Shown piece by piece: positions 26,307-34,268 of a stretch of 64,000 bases of DNA. Below the pieces are notes generated by a model. That model was not told the origin of the DNA. It made no database searches and saw only the letters and a list, made by a program, of their open reading frames with translations. The DNA comes from an uncultured Saccharospirillaceae bacterium (lineage in GTDB: Bacteria > Pseudomonadota > Gammaproteobacteria > Pseudomonadales > Oceanobacteraceae), in NCBI GenBank assembly GCA_947499545.1, contig CANMOZ010000014.1, positions 44,906 to 108,905 on the forward strand, given 5' to 3'. The position numbers and the translations under genes are program-made. The stretch's first letter is position 1, and each line of letters starts with the position of its first letter.

Positions 26307-27902
26307 ATGAGCGATACTCTGGTATTTGCCGACGAATCAGAAGACGAATTGCCTCCCAGCCCACCGGTAATGGGTGAAGCATGGAAGGTGCTGGTGGTCG
26401 ATGATGAGAAAGAAGTCCACTCTGTCACCGAACTGGTGCTGAAGAACTTTGAGTTTGAGAACCGCCCCATCAAGTTGGTTCATGCTTACTCAGCTAAAGA
26501 AGCGAAAGCCGTCTTAGAGAAAGACAAAAATTTCTCCATTGGGCTCATTGACGTCGTAATGGAATCCGACCATGCCGGCCTGGATTTAGTCCAAGCCATT
26601 CGCGAAGAACTGGATCAACAAAAAATTCGTTTGGTATTGCGCACAGGTCAACCTGGGCAAGCTCCCGAGGAAACGGTTATTTCTCGATACGATATTAATG
26701 ATTACAAAGAGAAAACCGAATTAACGAATACCAAATTAAAAACCTTGATGTATTCCACGCTGAGAGCCTATCGCGATCTGGACATCATTGACCGCAGTCG
26801 TCGGGGCCTTGGGGAAGTGATTCGTTCAACGGGACAAATCGCTGAAACCTTCAATTTAAATCGCTTTGCATCAGCCGTACTAGAGCAGATATCGCACCTT
26901 CTCAGCCTGGGTAACGAGGCGCTTTACTGTCAGCTCAATCCAGAGTTGGAAGCCCTGGCCGCAGAGCATTATCAACCACCGAATGAATTCACGATTCTAG
27001 CGGCGACCCAAGCCATCCGAAATCGTATTCCAGGCCAACGCGTCAATGATCAAGAGCTGCCTAAAGAGGTGTTAGATCTGTTTGAGCGCGCGATGAAAAA
27101 GAAAAGCAGCGTGTTCGATGAAGGTCGTTACGTCGGTTATTATCGAACGCTCAGCGAGCGTGAGAACCTGCTTTACGTAGCCCCTCGACACCCATTAACG
27201 CCGCTTGATTTGCACTTGCTGGACATTTTTTCTTCCAGTGTGGGCATTTTGCATGAACGCCTCCTGCATCAAGATGACGTGAATCGCACTAAACGCGAGC
27301 TGATGTATGTGTTGGGTGAAGCCGTTGAACAACGCGGTCAAATTCATGGGAACCACGTCCGCAGGGTTGCTCATTACGCCCATATTATTGCCCTGCAAAT
27401 GGGACTCGGCGATACCATGGCCGAATTAATGAATTTTGCGGCCCCCTTGCATGACATCGGCAAAGTAGCCATTCCCGACTTACTACTCACCAAACCGGGT
27501 GAACTGTCAGAAGATGAATGGACGTTGATGAAAACCCACGCTGGGATTGGCGAGGAAATTCTGTCCTACTCCAATAAACCCATCATCAAACTGGCTTCCA
27601 AAGTGGCCGGCCAACATCACGAACATTGGGACGGACAGGGCTACCCCCGAGGTTTAAAAGGAAAGGACATCCACATCGCCGCGCGCATCGTTGGTTTTGC
27701 CGATTTCTTTGATGGCGTGTCCTTTGATCGCTGTTATGGGAAAGCCTGGCCTTTGGATAAAATCAAATCCTGGACAAAAGAGCAGTCTGGTAAGAAGTTT
27801 GACCCGGCTGTCGTAGAAGCCGTTGAAGCCATTTGGGACGATTTAGTTGCCACTCAAGACAGTTATCCAAACGAAGGGCCTAAATCCGACCCATCCGCTT
27901 AA
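26307..27902 (+). CDS. Response regulator with DUF3369 and HD-GYP domains
   Basis: This 531-residue regulator probably degrades cyclic di-GMP when phosphorylated. The receiver domain (about 27-150) has the acidic pair in VVDDE, phospho-acceptor D82 (GLIDVV) and a lysine in NDYKEK. A DUF3369 domain (about 160-320) is a GAF-like signal module. The HD-GYP domain shows HDIGK (His382-Asp383), HAGIGEEIL, HHEHWDG and the GYP triad at 445-447, so all catalytic residues seem intact. Divergent pairing with the histidine kinase suggests one two-component system. An aldehyde/alcohol oxidation gene set follows on the same strand. Confidence 0.9.
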   Translation: MSDTLVFADESEDELPPSPPVMGEAWKVLVVDDEKEVHSVTELVLKNFEFENRPIKLVHAYSAKEAKAVLEKDKNFSIGLIDVVMESDHAGLDLVQAIREELDQQKIRLVLRTGQPGQAPEETVISRYDINDYKEKTELTNTKLKTLMYSTLRAYRDLDIIDRSRRGLGEVIRSTGQIAETFNLNRFASAVLEQISHLLSLGNEALYCQLNPELEALAAEHYQPPNEFTILAATQAIRNRIPGQRVNDQELPKEVLDLFERAMKKKSSVFDEGRYVGYYRTLSERENLLYVAPRHPLTPLDLHLLDIFSSSVGILHERLLHQDDVNRTKRELMYVLGEAVEQRGQIHGNHVRRVAHYAHIIALQMGLGDTMAELMNFAAPLHDIGKVAIPDLLLTKPGELSEDEWTLMKTHAGIGEEILSYSNKPIIKLASKVAGQHHEHWDGQGYPRGLKGKDIHIAARIVGFADFFDGVSFDRCYGKAWPLDKIKSWTKEQSGKKFDPAVVEAVEAIWDDLVATQDSYPNEGPKSDPSA

Positions 27903-28035
27903 CCTCTGTCATTGCGCAGAATGACGTTCCATTTCAACGCCCCCCACAAGATGACGCAAAATTGGCATTTTTATGGTTGACCCCGATCAGGATTCCTCCA
28001 ATGATAAGGGTCGACCTGACAATGAGGCGAATGTC

Positions 28036-29475
28036 ATGAGCGCCCCTGTGCATCAATTTCAAGAGCACCAAGAACCGACCAAAGAGCACATGAATCGTGT
28101 ACTGCATTTGCAGCAAGGTTCCTTTTCTCAAATGCCCTTTCCACCTTTGGATTTACGTCTGAGTTTCTTGGATGCACTGCGTTCAGCTTTAGTCGAACAC
28201 CAAGAAACCTTTTTCGAAGCCATTCATCAGGATTACGGAATTCGCAGCCGTGATGAAACCCGTTTAGCTGAAATCCTAACCAGTGTCAGTGGCATCCGTT
28301 ATCTACAACAACATTTACCCGATTGGATTAAACCCAAAAAACGGTCCGTTTCACTTGAATTTCAACCCGCTCAAAACTCGGTGGTTCATCAACCGAAAGG
28401 GGTTGTGGGTATTATCGTGCCTTGGAATTACCCATTGTATCTTGCCGTTGAACCTTTAGCGTCGGCATTGGCCGCGGGTAACCGCGTGATGCTGAAAATG
28501 TCAGAATACACCCCTCATTTGAACGCACAACTAAAAGACGTGCTAAGCACCATTTTCACCGACGATTGGGTGTGCCTATTTGAAGGTGGTCCTGATGAAA
28601 GCGCTCATTTTTCTTCGTTGCCTTTTGATCATCTATTTTTTACCGGATCAGGTGCTGTTGGAAAGAAAATCATGGCGGCCGCCAGCGAACACCTAACGCC
28701 TGTTACCTTGGAGCTCGGAGGAAAATCGCCCTGCATCGTCACTCAACATGCGGATATTCCTTTGGCGGCTGAGCGTATTCTCTTTGGGAAAGCTGTCAAT
28801 GCTGGGCAAACCTGTGTTGCACCGGACTATATTTTGGTGGAGCCATCCGTTAAACCGGCTCTCATTGAGGCGCTTACCCTAGCGCATGAGCGATGCTACG
28901 GCACGGATATTCGTCGTAACGATCAATACACCAGCATCATCAATGAACAACAACGAAATCGTTTACAACAAATCTTGCAGGATGCTCAAGACAAAGGCGC
29001 AACCCTCACACCATTGGCGGAAGGGGATGGTGATCTACGACGCTTGCCTGTCACACTGATCACGGATGTCAACGATGATATGCGGGTGATGCAAGAAGAA
29101 ATATTTGGCCCTTGGCTGCCCATCGTTGACATTTGCGACTTACGACAAGCCATGCATGATATTACCGAACGACCCAGGCCTTTGGCCCTTTACCTTTTTT
29201 CATTAGACCGCAAAGAACAGGAGTGGATTCAACAACATTCCCACAGTGGAGGTCTATGCATTAACGATACACTGGTTCACTTAGCTCAAGATGATTTGCC
29301 TTTTGGTGGCATTGGCCCATCTGGGATGGGGCAATATCATGGAGAAGAAGGGTTTAAAACCTTTAGCCATATTAAAGGAATTCACAAAAAAGGACGCTTT
29401 AACTCTGGTAGCTTTATCATGCCGCCATACGGTAAAGCCATTCATCGTTTTTTGTATCGCTGGTTGATTCGATAA
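28036..29475 (+). CDS. Coniferyl-aldehyde-type aldehyde dehydrogenase
   Basis: This NAD(P)-dependent enzyme oxidises an aldehyde to the acid. Substrate-channel and cofactor motifs are VVGIIVPWNYPLYLAVEPLA, FTGSGAVGKKIM and the catalytic Glu in LELGGKSPC. The nucleophile Cys is in NAGQTCVAPDY, and QEEIFGPWLPI comes later. The size of 479 residues and the C-terminal HKKGRFN region fit the coniferyl aldehyde dehydrogenase (CalB) subgroup, which also acts on long-chain aldehydes. I choose the ATG at 28036, with GAGG upstream, over one 21 codons earlier. A small Tat protein and a GMC oxidoreductase follow, pointing to a two-step alcohol oxidation. Confidence 0.85.
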   Translation: MSAPVHQFQEHQEPTKEHMNRVLHLQQGSFSQMPFPPLDLRLSFLDALRSALVEHQETFFEAIHQDYGIRSRDETRLAEILTSVSGIRYLQQHLPDWIKPKKRSVSLEFQPAQNSVVHQPKGVVGIIVPWNYPLYLAVEPLASALAAGNRVMLKMSEYTPHLNAQLKDVLSTIFTDDWVCLFEGGPDESAHFSSLPFDHLFFTGSGAVGKKIMAAASEHLTPVTLELGGKSPCIVTQHADIPLAAERILFGKAVNAGQTCVAPDYILVEPSVKPALIEALTLAHERCYGTDIRRNDQYTSIINEQQRNRLQQILQDAQDKGATLTPLAEGDGDLRRLPVTLITDVNDDMRVMQEEIFGPWLPIVDICDLRQAMHDITERPRPLALYLFSLDRKEQEWIQQHSHSGGLCINDTLVHLAQDDLPFGGIGPSGMGQYHGEEGFKTFSHIKGIHKKGRFNSGSFIMPPYGKAIHRFLYRWLIR

Positions 29476-29553
29476 CAGAAGCTTCATCAACCCATAGCCA
29501 AGACAGGCGTTAATGCAGGTCATTCTAGAGGCAGTTGCTAGAGGTCATATAAC

Positions 29554-30063
29554 ATGAATCGTCGTCGTTTTTTGCTTTGGAGCAGTGCCAGCGTCACCGT
29601 TATCAGCGGAGGATTGTATTGGTCATCCCCCGCATTGCAAGACCCCACCGGTCGCTACAGCACTTCGACTTTAGCAGCACTTAATGCCATTACGCCTCTC
29701 ATATTACCCTCGTTGAGAAACGATCCCCAAGCCACTCAAGCCTTCGTGCAAGTATTCATAGAAGGCATTAAAACGTTATCCGCTTCGCAGCAAAAAGCCT
29801 TTGATGCGCTATTCCAACTATTGATTCATCCCGCGAGCAAACGTTTTATTTGTGGCATTTGGTCTGACTGGGAAGTTGCCTCACCTGAAACAATTGAGCG
29901 CATGCTCAGCCGTTGGCGAAACAGCCGCTGGGCATTGCTAAACCAAGCGTACAATGGCTTAGTTCAGTTGACAGCAGCCCTCTATTATGGACATCCTAAC
30001 CAATGGGCACTGGCCCATTATTCTGGACCGCCTGCCCAAGTTCGTGCAGCTTTAGGTCGATAA
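29554..30063 (+). CDS. Small Tat-signal protein partner of GMC oxidoreductase
   Basis: The 169-residue protein starts with a twin-arginine signal (NRRRFLLWSSAS, residues 2-13) and a hydrophobic helix. The rest is helical and lacks obvious cofactor motifs. Small Tat proteins of this kind precede GMC oxidoreductases as the gamma-like subunit of membrane alcohol or sugar dehydrogenases and carry the folded catalytic subunit across the membrane. It lies 79 bases after the aldehyde dehydrogenase and 44 bases before the GMC gene. The partner role is inferred from signal and context. Confidence 0.7.
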   Translation: MNRRRFLLWSSASVTVISGGLYWSSPALQDPTGRYSTSTLAALNAITPLILPSLRNDPQATQAFVQVFIEGIKTLSASQQKAFDALFQLLIHPASKRFICGIWSDWEVASPETIERMLSRWRNSRWALLNQAYNGLVQLTAALYYGHPNQWALAHYSGPPAQVRAALGR

Positions 30064-30106
30064 AAAACGGCTTTTTCAACATCATGGCATGAGAGAGGGC
30101 GTCACC

Positions 30107-31672
30107 GTGCCTCAGCAACCTCCCTGGCAACAGCCGCATTGGCAAGTGTTCGATGCACGTGAACTTCACTCCGATTCACTGAAATCCGACGTCATTGTCA
30201 TTGGCAGTGGTGCAGGGGGCGCCGTCACAGCGAATGTGCTGGCCCAATCGGGTTTGAAAGTGACGTTGATTGAAGAAGGCTCTCTGAAAACCAGTGCCGA
30301 TTTTCAGATGGAGGAACTGCCCGCGTATCGCGATTTATATCAAGACTCGGGCAGTCGCATGACAGAAGACGGCGCCATTCATATTTTTCAGGGAAAAGCC
30401 GTCGGCGGCACGACTCTAGTCAACTGGACCTCTTCTTTTCGCACCCCCAAGCAAACCTTGGATCATTGGCATCAGGAATGGGATTTCGATGCTAACGCTC
30501 AAGCCATGCAAATCTATTTTGAGCGCATGGAAAAACGCTTAAACATTTCTCCCTGGCGGGTACCTCCTAATGCCAACAATGATGTTTTAAAACGTGGGTG
30601 TGAAGTACTGAGCCTGAAACACGACGTTATTCCAAGAAATGTTCAAGCTTGCTGGAACCTGGGGTACTGTGGAATGGGCTGCCCCACCAATGCAAAACAA
30701 AGCATGCTGGTAACCGAAATTCCGCAAGCACTCGACAAAGGGGCAACGCTGGTGACAAATGGCCAGGCGGTTGCTTTTACGCATAAAAACGGTTTGATCC
30801 AATCACTTGTTGTGAAACCCACTCACTCAAGCTCAACCTCCAGTATTCACTTAAGTGCTCAACATTATGTGGTCGCTGGCGGTGCGATCAACTCACCAGC
30901 TCTGTTGCTTCGATCACATTTTCCGGACCCTTATCAGCGTTTGGGTAAACGCACCTTTTTACACCCTGTCAATGCCAGTGCGGCCTTATTTAATGAGCGC
31001 ATTGACGCTTTTTATGGCGCCCCTCAATCTATTTACAGCGATGCATTTCAATGGCAAATGGGCACCACAGGGCCTGTGGGGTTTAAGTTGGAGGTTCCCC
31101 CTATCCACCCAGCGTTGGCGGCACAAATGCTCGGGGTGCATGGCGATACCCTTCAAGCTTATATGAAACGCTTGCCTCATATTCATGCCTGTATCGCTTT
31201 GTTGCGCGATGGTTTTCATGAGGAAAGCCTGGGTGGCGAGGTACGGTTACGTGATGATTTAACCCCTGGGCTGCATTACCCCGTTACAGAGTATTTATGG
31301 GAAGGATTTAACCGAGCCTACCTGGCGATGGCTGAAATTCAATTCGCAGCAGGTGCCAGCGCCGTCATGCCTTTACACCATGATGCTGGCCAATATTGGA
31401 ATTGGTCGCAAGCGAAAGAAGCCATTAAGCAGCTCCCCCAACGCATTCACCGTGCACGACTGCTTTCCGCTCACGTGATGGGCGGCTGCACGGCGTCTCA
31501 AGATCCACGAAAAGGCGTTGTGGATAGTTATGGTCAACACCATCAAATTCGCAATTGCCATGTCATTGATGGGTCTCTATTCCCCACCAGTGTTGGGGCC
31601 AACCCTCAGCTTTCCATTTATGCCTTTGCGTTAAGAAATGCAGAGCGTTTAGCGCATCAGCTTACGAGTTAA
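30107..31672 (+). CDS. GMC-family FAD oxidoreductase, probable long-chain alcohol oxidase
   Basis: The FAD fingerprint VIVIGSGAGGAVTANVLAQSG lies near residue 30, and KAVGGTTLVNWTSSFRTP and VVAGGAINSPALLL follow. The C-terminal HVMGGC and GANPQLSIYAFALR form the GMC catalytic end. CWNLGYCGMGCP with its cysteines and NAKQSM recall the long-chain fatty alcohol oxidase group. No signal peptide is seen, so export may use the adjacent Tat protein. The GTG at 30107 follows AGAGGG; an ATG six codons earlier is possible. With the upstream aldehyde dehydrogenase it could turn an alcohol into a carboxylic acid. Confidence 0.83.
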   Translation: MPQQPPWQQPHWQVFDARELHSDSLKSDVIVIGSGAGGAVTANVLAQSGLKVTLIEEGSLKTSADFQMEELPAYRDLYQDSGSRMTEDGAIHIFQGKAVGGTTLVNWTSSFRTPKQTLDHWHQEWDFDANAQAMQIYFERMEKRLNISPWRVPPNANNDVLKRGCEVLSLKHDVIPRNVQACWNLGYCGMGCPTNAKQSMLVTEIPQALDKGATLVTNGQAVAFTHKNGLIQSLVVKPTHSSSTSSIHLSAQHYVVAGGAINSPALLLRSHFPDPYQRLGKRTFLHPVNASAALFNERIDAFYGAPQSIYSDAFQWQMGTTGPVGFKLEVPPIHPALAAQMLGVHGDTLQAYMKRLPHIHACIALLRDGFHEESLGGEVRLRDDLTPGLHYPVTEYLWEGFNRAYLAMAEIQFAAGASAVMPLHHDAGQYWNWSQAKEAIKQLPQRIHRARLLSAHVMGGCTASQDPRKGVVDSYGQHHQIRNCHVIDGSLFPTSVGANPQLSIYAFALRNAERLAHQLTS

Positions 31673-31855
31673 ATGACGGCCGATATCACCGGCTGTCTAC
31701 TCTATGGAGAACCCTTTCTCCACTTGCGCCCCGTTATTACAAAAAAAGTCGGCATCCATTAAAGGCTTTATCACTTCAATTGTTTAAACATTGTACCTTA
31801 TGGCAAAATGGTAATATCACGACATCTATTTCCTACAACTCACTAGGCAGTTTTT

Positions 31856-32479
31856 ATGAAATACTCTGCTATCCCCTTGCTTGGGTTAATGGCTTTTGCT
31901 TCTCAAGTATCTGCTGAAGACCATTTTATTGGGCTTGAAGCTTCTTTACCTAACATGAAGTATCAAGGCAAGTTTTCAGGCGATGATGGGTCACATACTT
32001 CAAATGAACGTTTTAACAAAGATGCTTTTGGGATTCATCTAAAAGCGGGATTTGAAAGAGATTTCTATAGAATCTATGGCTTATATGCTTATGATAAAGC
32101 GAACTATAAAAAAGACAATGTTAAAGCCAACATTAATATCAAATCCATCGCGTTAGGCGTTGATTGGATTTATAAACCTCAAAAAAACATTGGTCTATTT
32201 GTAGGGCCGCACATCGGCTTCGGGCAAGCACAGTTTGAAGCAAACGTTAAAGTAGAAGGAAAAAAGAACAAATTAAAAGAAGAGTCATCTCTTGGTTTCA
32301 TTTATGGTGGGCAAGCTGGCGCGCTGGTCAACTGTGGCAAATATTTGCAATTCGAAGCGGGTTACCGAGCCAGTTGGATGCAGTTAAATGCTACCAAGAA
32401 ATATGACAATGGCGATAAGCTAACAATGAAAGCAACGCACATGCAAGGCCCTTATGCGGCTGCAACCTTTAAGTTCTAA
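31856..32479 (+). CDS. Outer-membrane beta-barrel protein
   Basis: The 207-residue precursor has a Sec signal peptide (IPLLGLMAFASQVSAE) and alternating hydrophobic/polar strands. It ends with an aromatic C-terminus (AATFKF), the pattern expected for an outer-membrane porin-like barrel of about eight strands. GLFVGPHIGFGQAQF and FIYGGQAGALV are typical strand pairs. The mature part is rich in lysine. I recognise no specific family beyond general beta-barrel proteins. It is monocistronic and ends in a strong bidirectional terminator. Confidence 0.72.
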   Translation: MKYSAIPLLGLMAFASQVSAEDHFIGLEASLPNMKYQGKFSGDDGSHTSNERFNKDAFGIHLKAGFERDFYRIYGLYAYDKANYKKDNVKANINIKSIALGVDWIYKPQKNIGLFVGPHIGFGQAQFEANVKVEGKKNKLKEESSLGFIYGGQAGALVNCGKYLQFEAGYRASWMQLNATKKYDNGDKLTMKATHMQGPYAAATFKF

Positions 32480-32513
32480 GCTTGGTTTAAAGCAGGTTTC
32501 AGATATTGATTTT

Positions 32514-32549
32514 ATAACAAAGGGAAGCGAATAGGCTTCCCTTTGTTAT
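32514..32549. terminator. Bidirectional intrinsic terminator
   Basis: ATAACAAAGGGAAGC (32514-32528) pairs perfectly with GCTTCCCTTTGTTAT (32535-32549) around GAATAG. It sits between the convergent barrel and LPP20-like genes. The A/T-rich outer stem can act as the U-tract on either strand. Confidence 0.82.
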
Positions 32550-32569
32550 GGCTCGTAATTTAATTCAAC

Positions 32570-33601
32570 CTATAGGTTTTTCAGCAACGTATTAGCTACT
32601 TTTTCACCCATTTGATCTGCCAAGTCCTTGACGGCATAGTTCTCAGCCAATTCAGCATAACCAGAAGCACCCTTTACCTTTGTATTCAAGGCAGAGAGGA
32701 TTTTTCCTTGGTCATCCAGAATGTTGACATAGCCATCAGCAAATACGTAATGCGTTCCATTCTTTTCTACATCCCGGAATTCGGCATTGTAACTGATGCG
32801 TAAGTCCGGTGATTGATTGGGGTCGACCCTAAATCCTTTTTGTGTCAGTTGTGACACTAACCGATCCTGTATCCGTTGGTTGGCTTGTACGCTGGGTTCA
32901 ACCTGAATCACCAGAGAGTCTATCAACTCATAAATGCGTGCTTTTAGCTCTTGTAAACTGGGATCCAACGGAGCGTTGTTACCTGTAGGTGAAACCAGCT
33001 GTAAGCGTTCTGCAAGCGCATCTAGCTGATGAAATTTACCCAGTGCCGGCATGAGCTGTTGGATTTGTTCAAGCTTTGTGCCGGTCGTAGGAACCGTTTT
33101 CATCGCTTCCAGTTCAAATTCAATGTTCGTCATTTCTCGACGAATTTTCGCTGATGCCTGATTTCGATCGAGATGTGCCAAGGCATAAGCAATATTGGCT
33201 GATTCATCTACGTAAGATTCTGCTATTTCAATGTCATCCAATTGAACTTCCGGGATTTTACTGCTCACCTGCTGGTTCAGCTCTTGAATGAGTTCCGTTT
33301 CCTTCCCACCAACACGCTTTGAATAGGTACCTTGGGACACCTCACCCGTCATGGTGACTCTCAACTTTTGAATCATAGCCACACGCGCTTGATCCCCAGC
33401 ACGATTGATAGCATCCACTTTATCGACATAGACCTGAGCAGATCCAAGGCCATACACATGCCCGGGAGCTGTTGGTGTCTGGTTTAACCAAGCCGGCGTT
33501 CCACTTTCTTTCGTTGACTGTGTTGCACAGCCCACCATGAAAGCAGTCACCAGCAGCAATGCTGCTGGTTTTTTAAACACTTTAAAGGATTGCGTTAACA
33601 T
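32570..33601 (-). CDS. LPP20-like lipoprotein
   Basis: The protein has a lipoprotein signal (AFMVGCATQ) followed by PAWLNQTPTAPGHVYGLGSA. That is the LPP20/TPM-like opening in which a protein repeats 'aW...G.G.A....A...A...AR..i...l'. The second half (about 215-340) recalls DUF4136/CsgG-type lipoprotein folds. It is 343 residues long. It is the last gene of a three-lipoprotein operon after the LpoB-like gene (15-base gap). Related LPP20 proteins occur near flagellar or envelope genes. The function here is unknown. Confidence 0.72.
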   Translation of the reverse strand: MLTQSFKVFKKPAALLLVTAFMVGCATQSTKESGTPAWLNQTPTAPGHVYGLGSAQVYVDKVDAINRAGDQARVAMIQKLRVTMTGEVSQGTYSKRVGGKETELIQELNQQVSSKIPEVQLDDIEIAESYVDESANIAYALAHLDRNQASAKIRREMTNIEFELEAMKTVPTTGTKLEQIQQLMPALGKFHQLDALAERLQLVSPTGNNAPLDPSLQELKARIYELIDSLVIQVEPSVQANQRIQDRLVSQLTQKGFRVDPNQSPDLRISYNAEFRDVEKNGTHYVFADGYVNILDDQGKILSALNTKVKGASGYAELAENYAVKDLADQMGEKVANTLLKNL

Positions 33602-33616
33602 GGGGTCGCCTTTTCC

Positions 33617-34252
33617 TTACCAAGCAAAGCTCGAACGCTCAGAAAACTTTTTGATTTTCTTCTGACCATTCCAGACTTCAATGTTGGATTCCATATCCAC
33701 GAGTTTCAAATCGACTTGATAGAAGGTTACGCGATCACCATCTGCTTGGTCGACAATAGAGTTTATGCTGCCAGACAATGCATAATCGGAGGCTTTTTCA
33801 TTGGCTTGACGCTTAGCATCTCGTGCATTGAGTTCTTGGTCTGCACGTTCGCCACGAATATCCAAACGCTCATCGCCGCCGGCGACAAAGTTCGCTTTAC
33901 CTGAACGAATAATGGCTCGCTTTATGTCGTTGGTAAACGTATCCACCGCAATATGTTCGTGAGATTTATTTCGAACGTTTAAGACGATAATAGTCGGTTT
34001 TTTACCCGCATTTTGAGCATTGAAGTCACGCGCCCAAGGAAACGACAACATGTCCTGAATCATTTCGTTCGCAACTAAACGGGAATCTTCGTCATTCCAC
34101 TTATCGGTTAACGCTATTTCTTTATTAGCATCAACACGCTGAACTTTTTGGGTGCTACAGCCTGCCAACGAAAGAGCCGCTGCAACTCCGATCAAAGTCA
34201 CGGCTTTTCCCCATGTAGAGGCCTGAAATGCAGAACCTATCGTGTTACTCAT
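33617..34252 (-). CDS. LpoB-like lipoprotein (penicillin-binding protein activator family)
   Basis: The 211-residue product has a lipoprotein signal (ALSLAGCST) and an LpoB/YcfM-type domain. Characteristic segments are DSRLVANEMIQDML, PTIIVLNVRNKSHEHIAVDTFTNDI and ALSGSINSIVDQADGDRVTFYQVDLKLVD. In E. coli, LpoB activates the peptidoglycan synthase PBP1b from the outer membrane. The ATG at 34252 is preceded by GGAG and is clearly the start. It sits between the COG3014-like and LPP20-like genes in one operon. This trio recurs in Vibrio- and Shewanella-like genomes as far as I recall. Activation of a PBP is an inference. Confidence 0.82.
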   Translation of the reverse strand: MSNTIGSAFQASTWGKAVTLIGVAAALSLAGCSTQKVQRVDANKEIALTDKWNDEDSRLVANEMIQDMLSFPWARDFNAQNAGKKPTIIVLNVRNKSHEHIAVDTFTNDIKRAIIRSGKANFVAGGDERLDIRGERADQELNARDAKRQANEKASDYALSGSINSIVDQADGDRVTFYQVDLKLVDMESNIEVWNGQKKIKKFSERSSFAW

Positions 34253-34268
34253 GTTTGTCTCCAATGAT

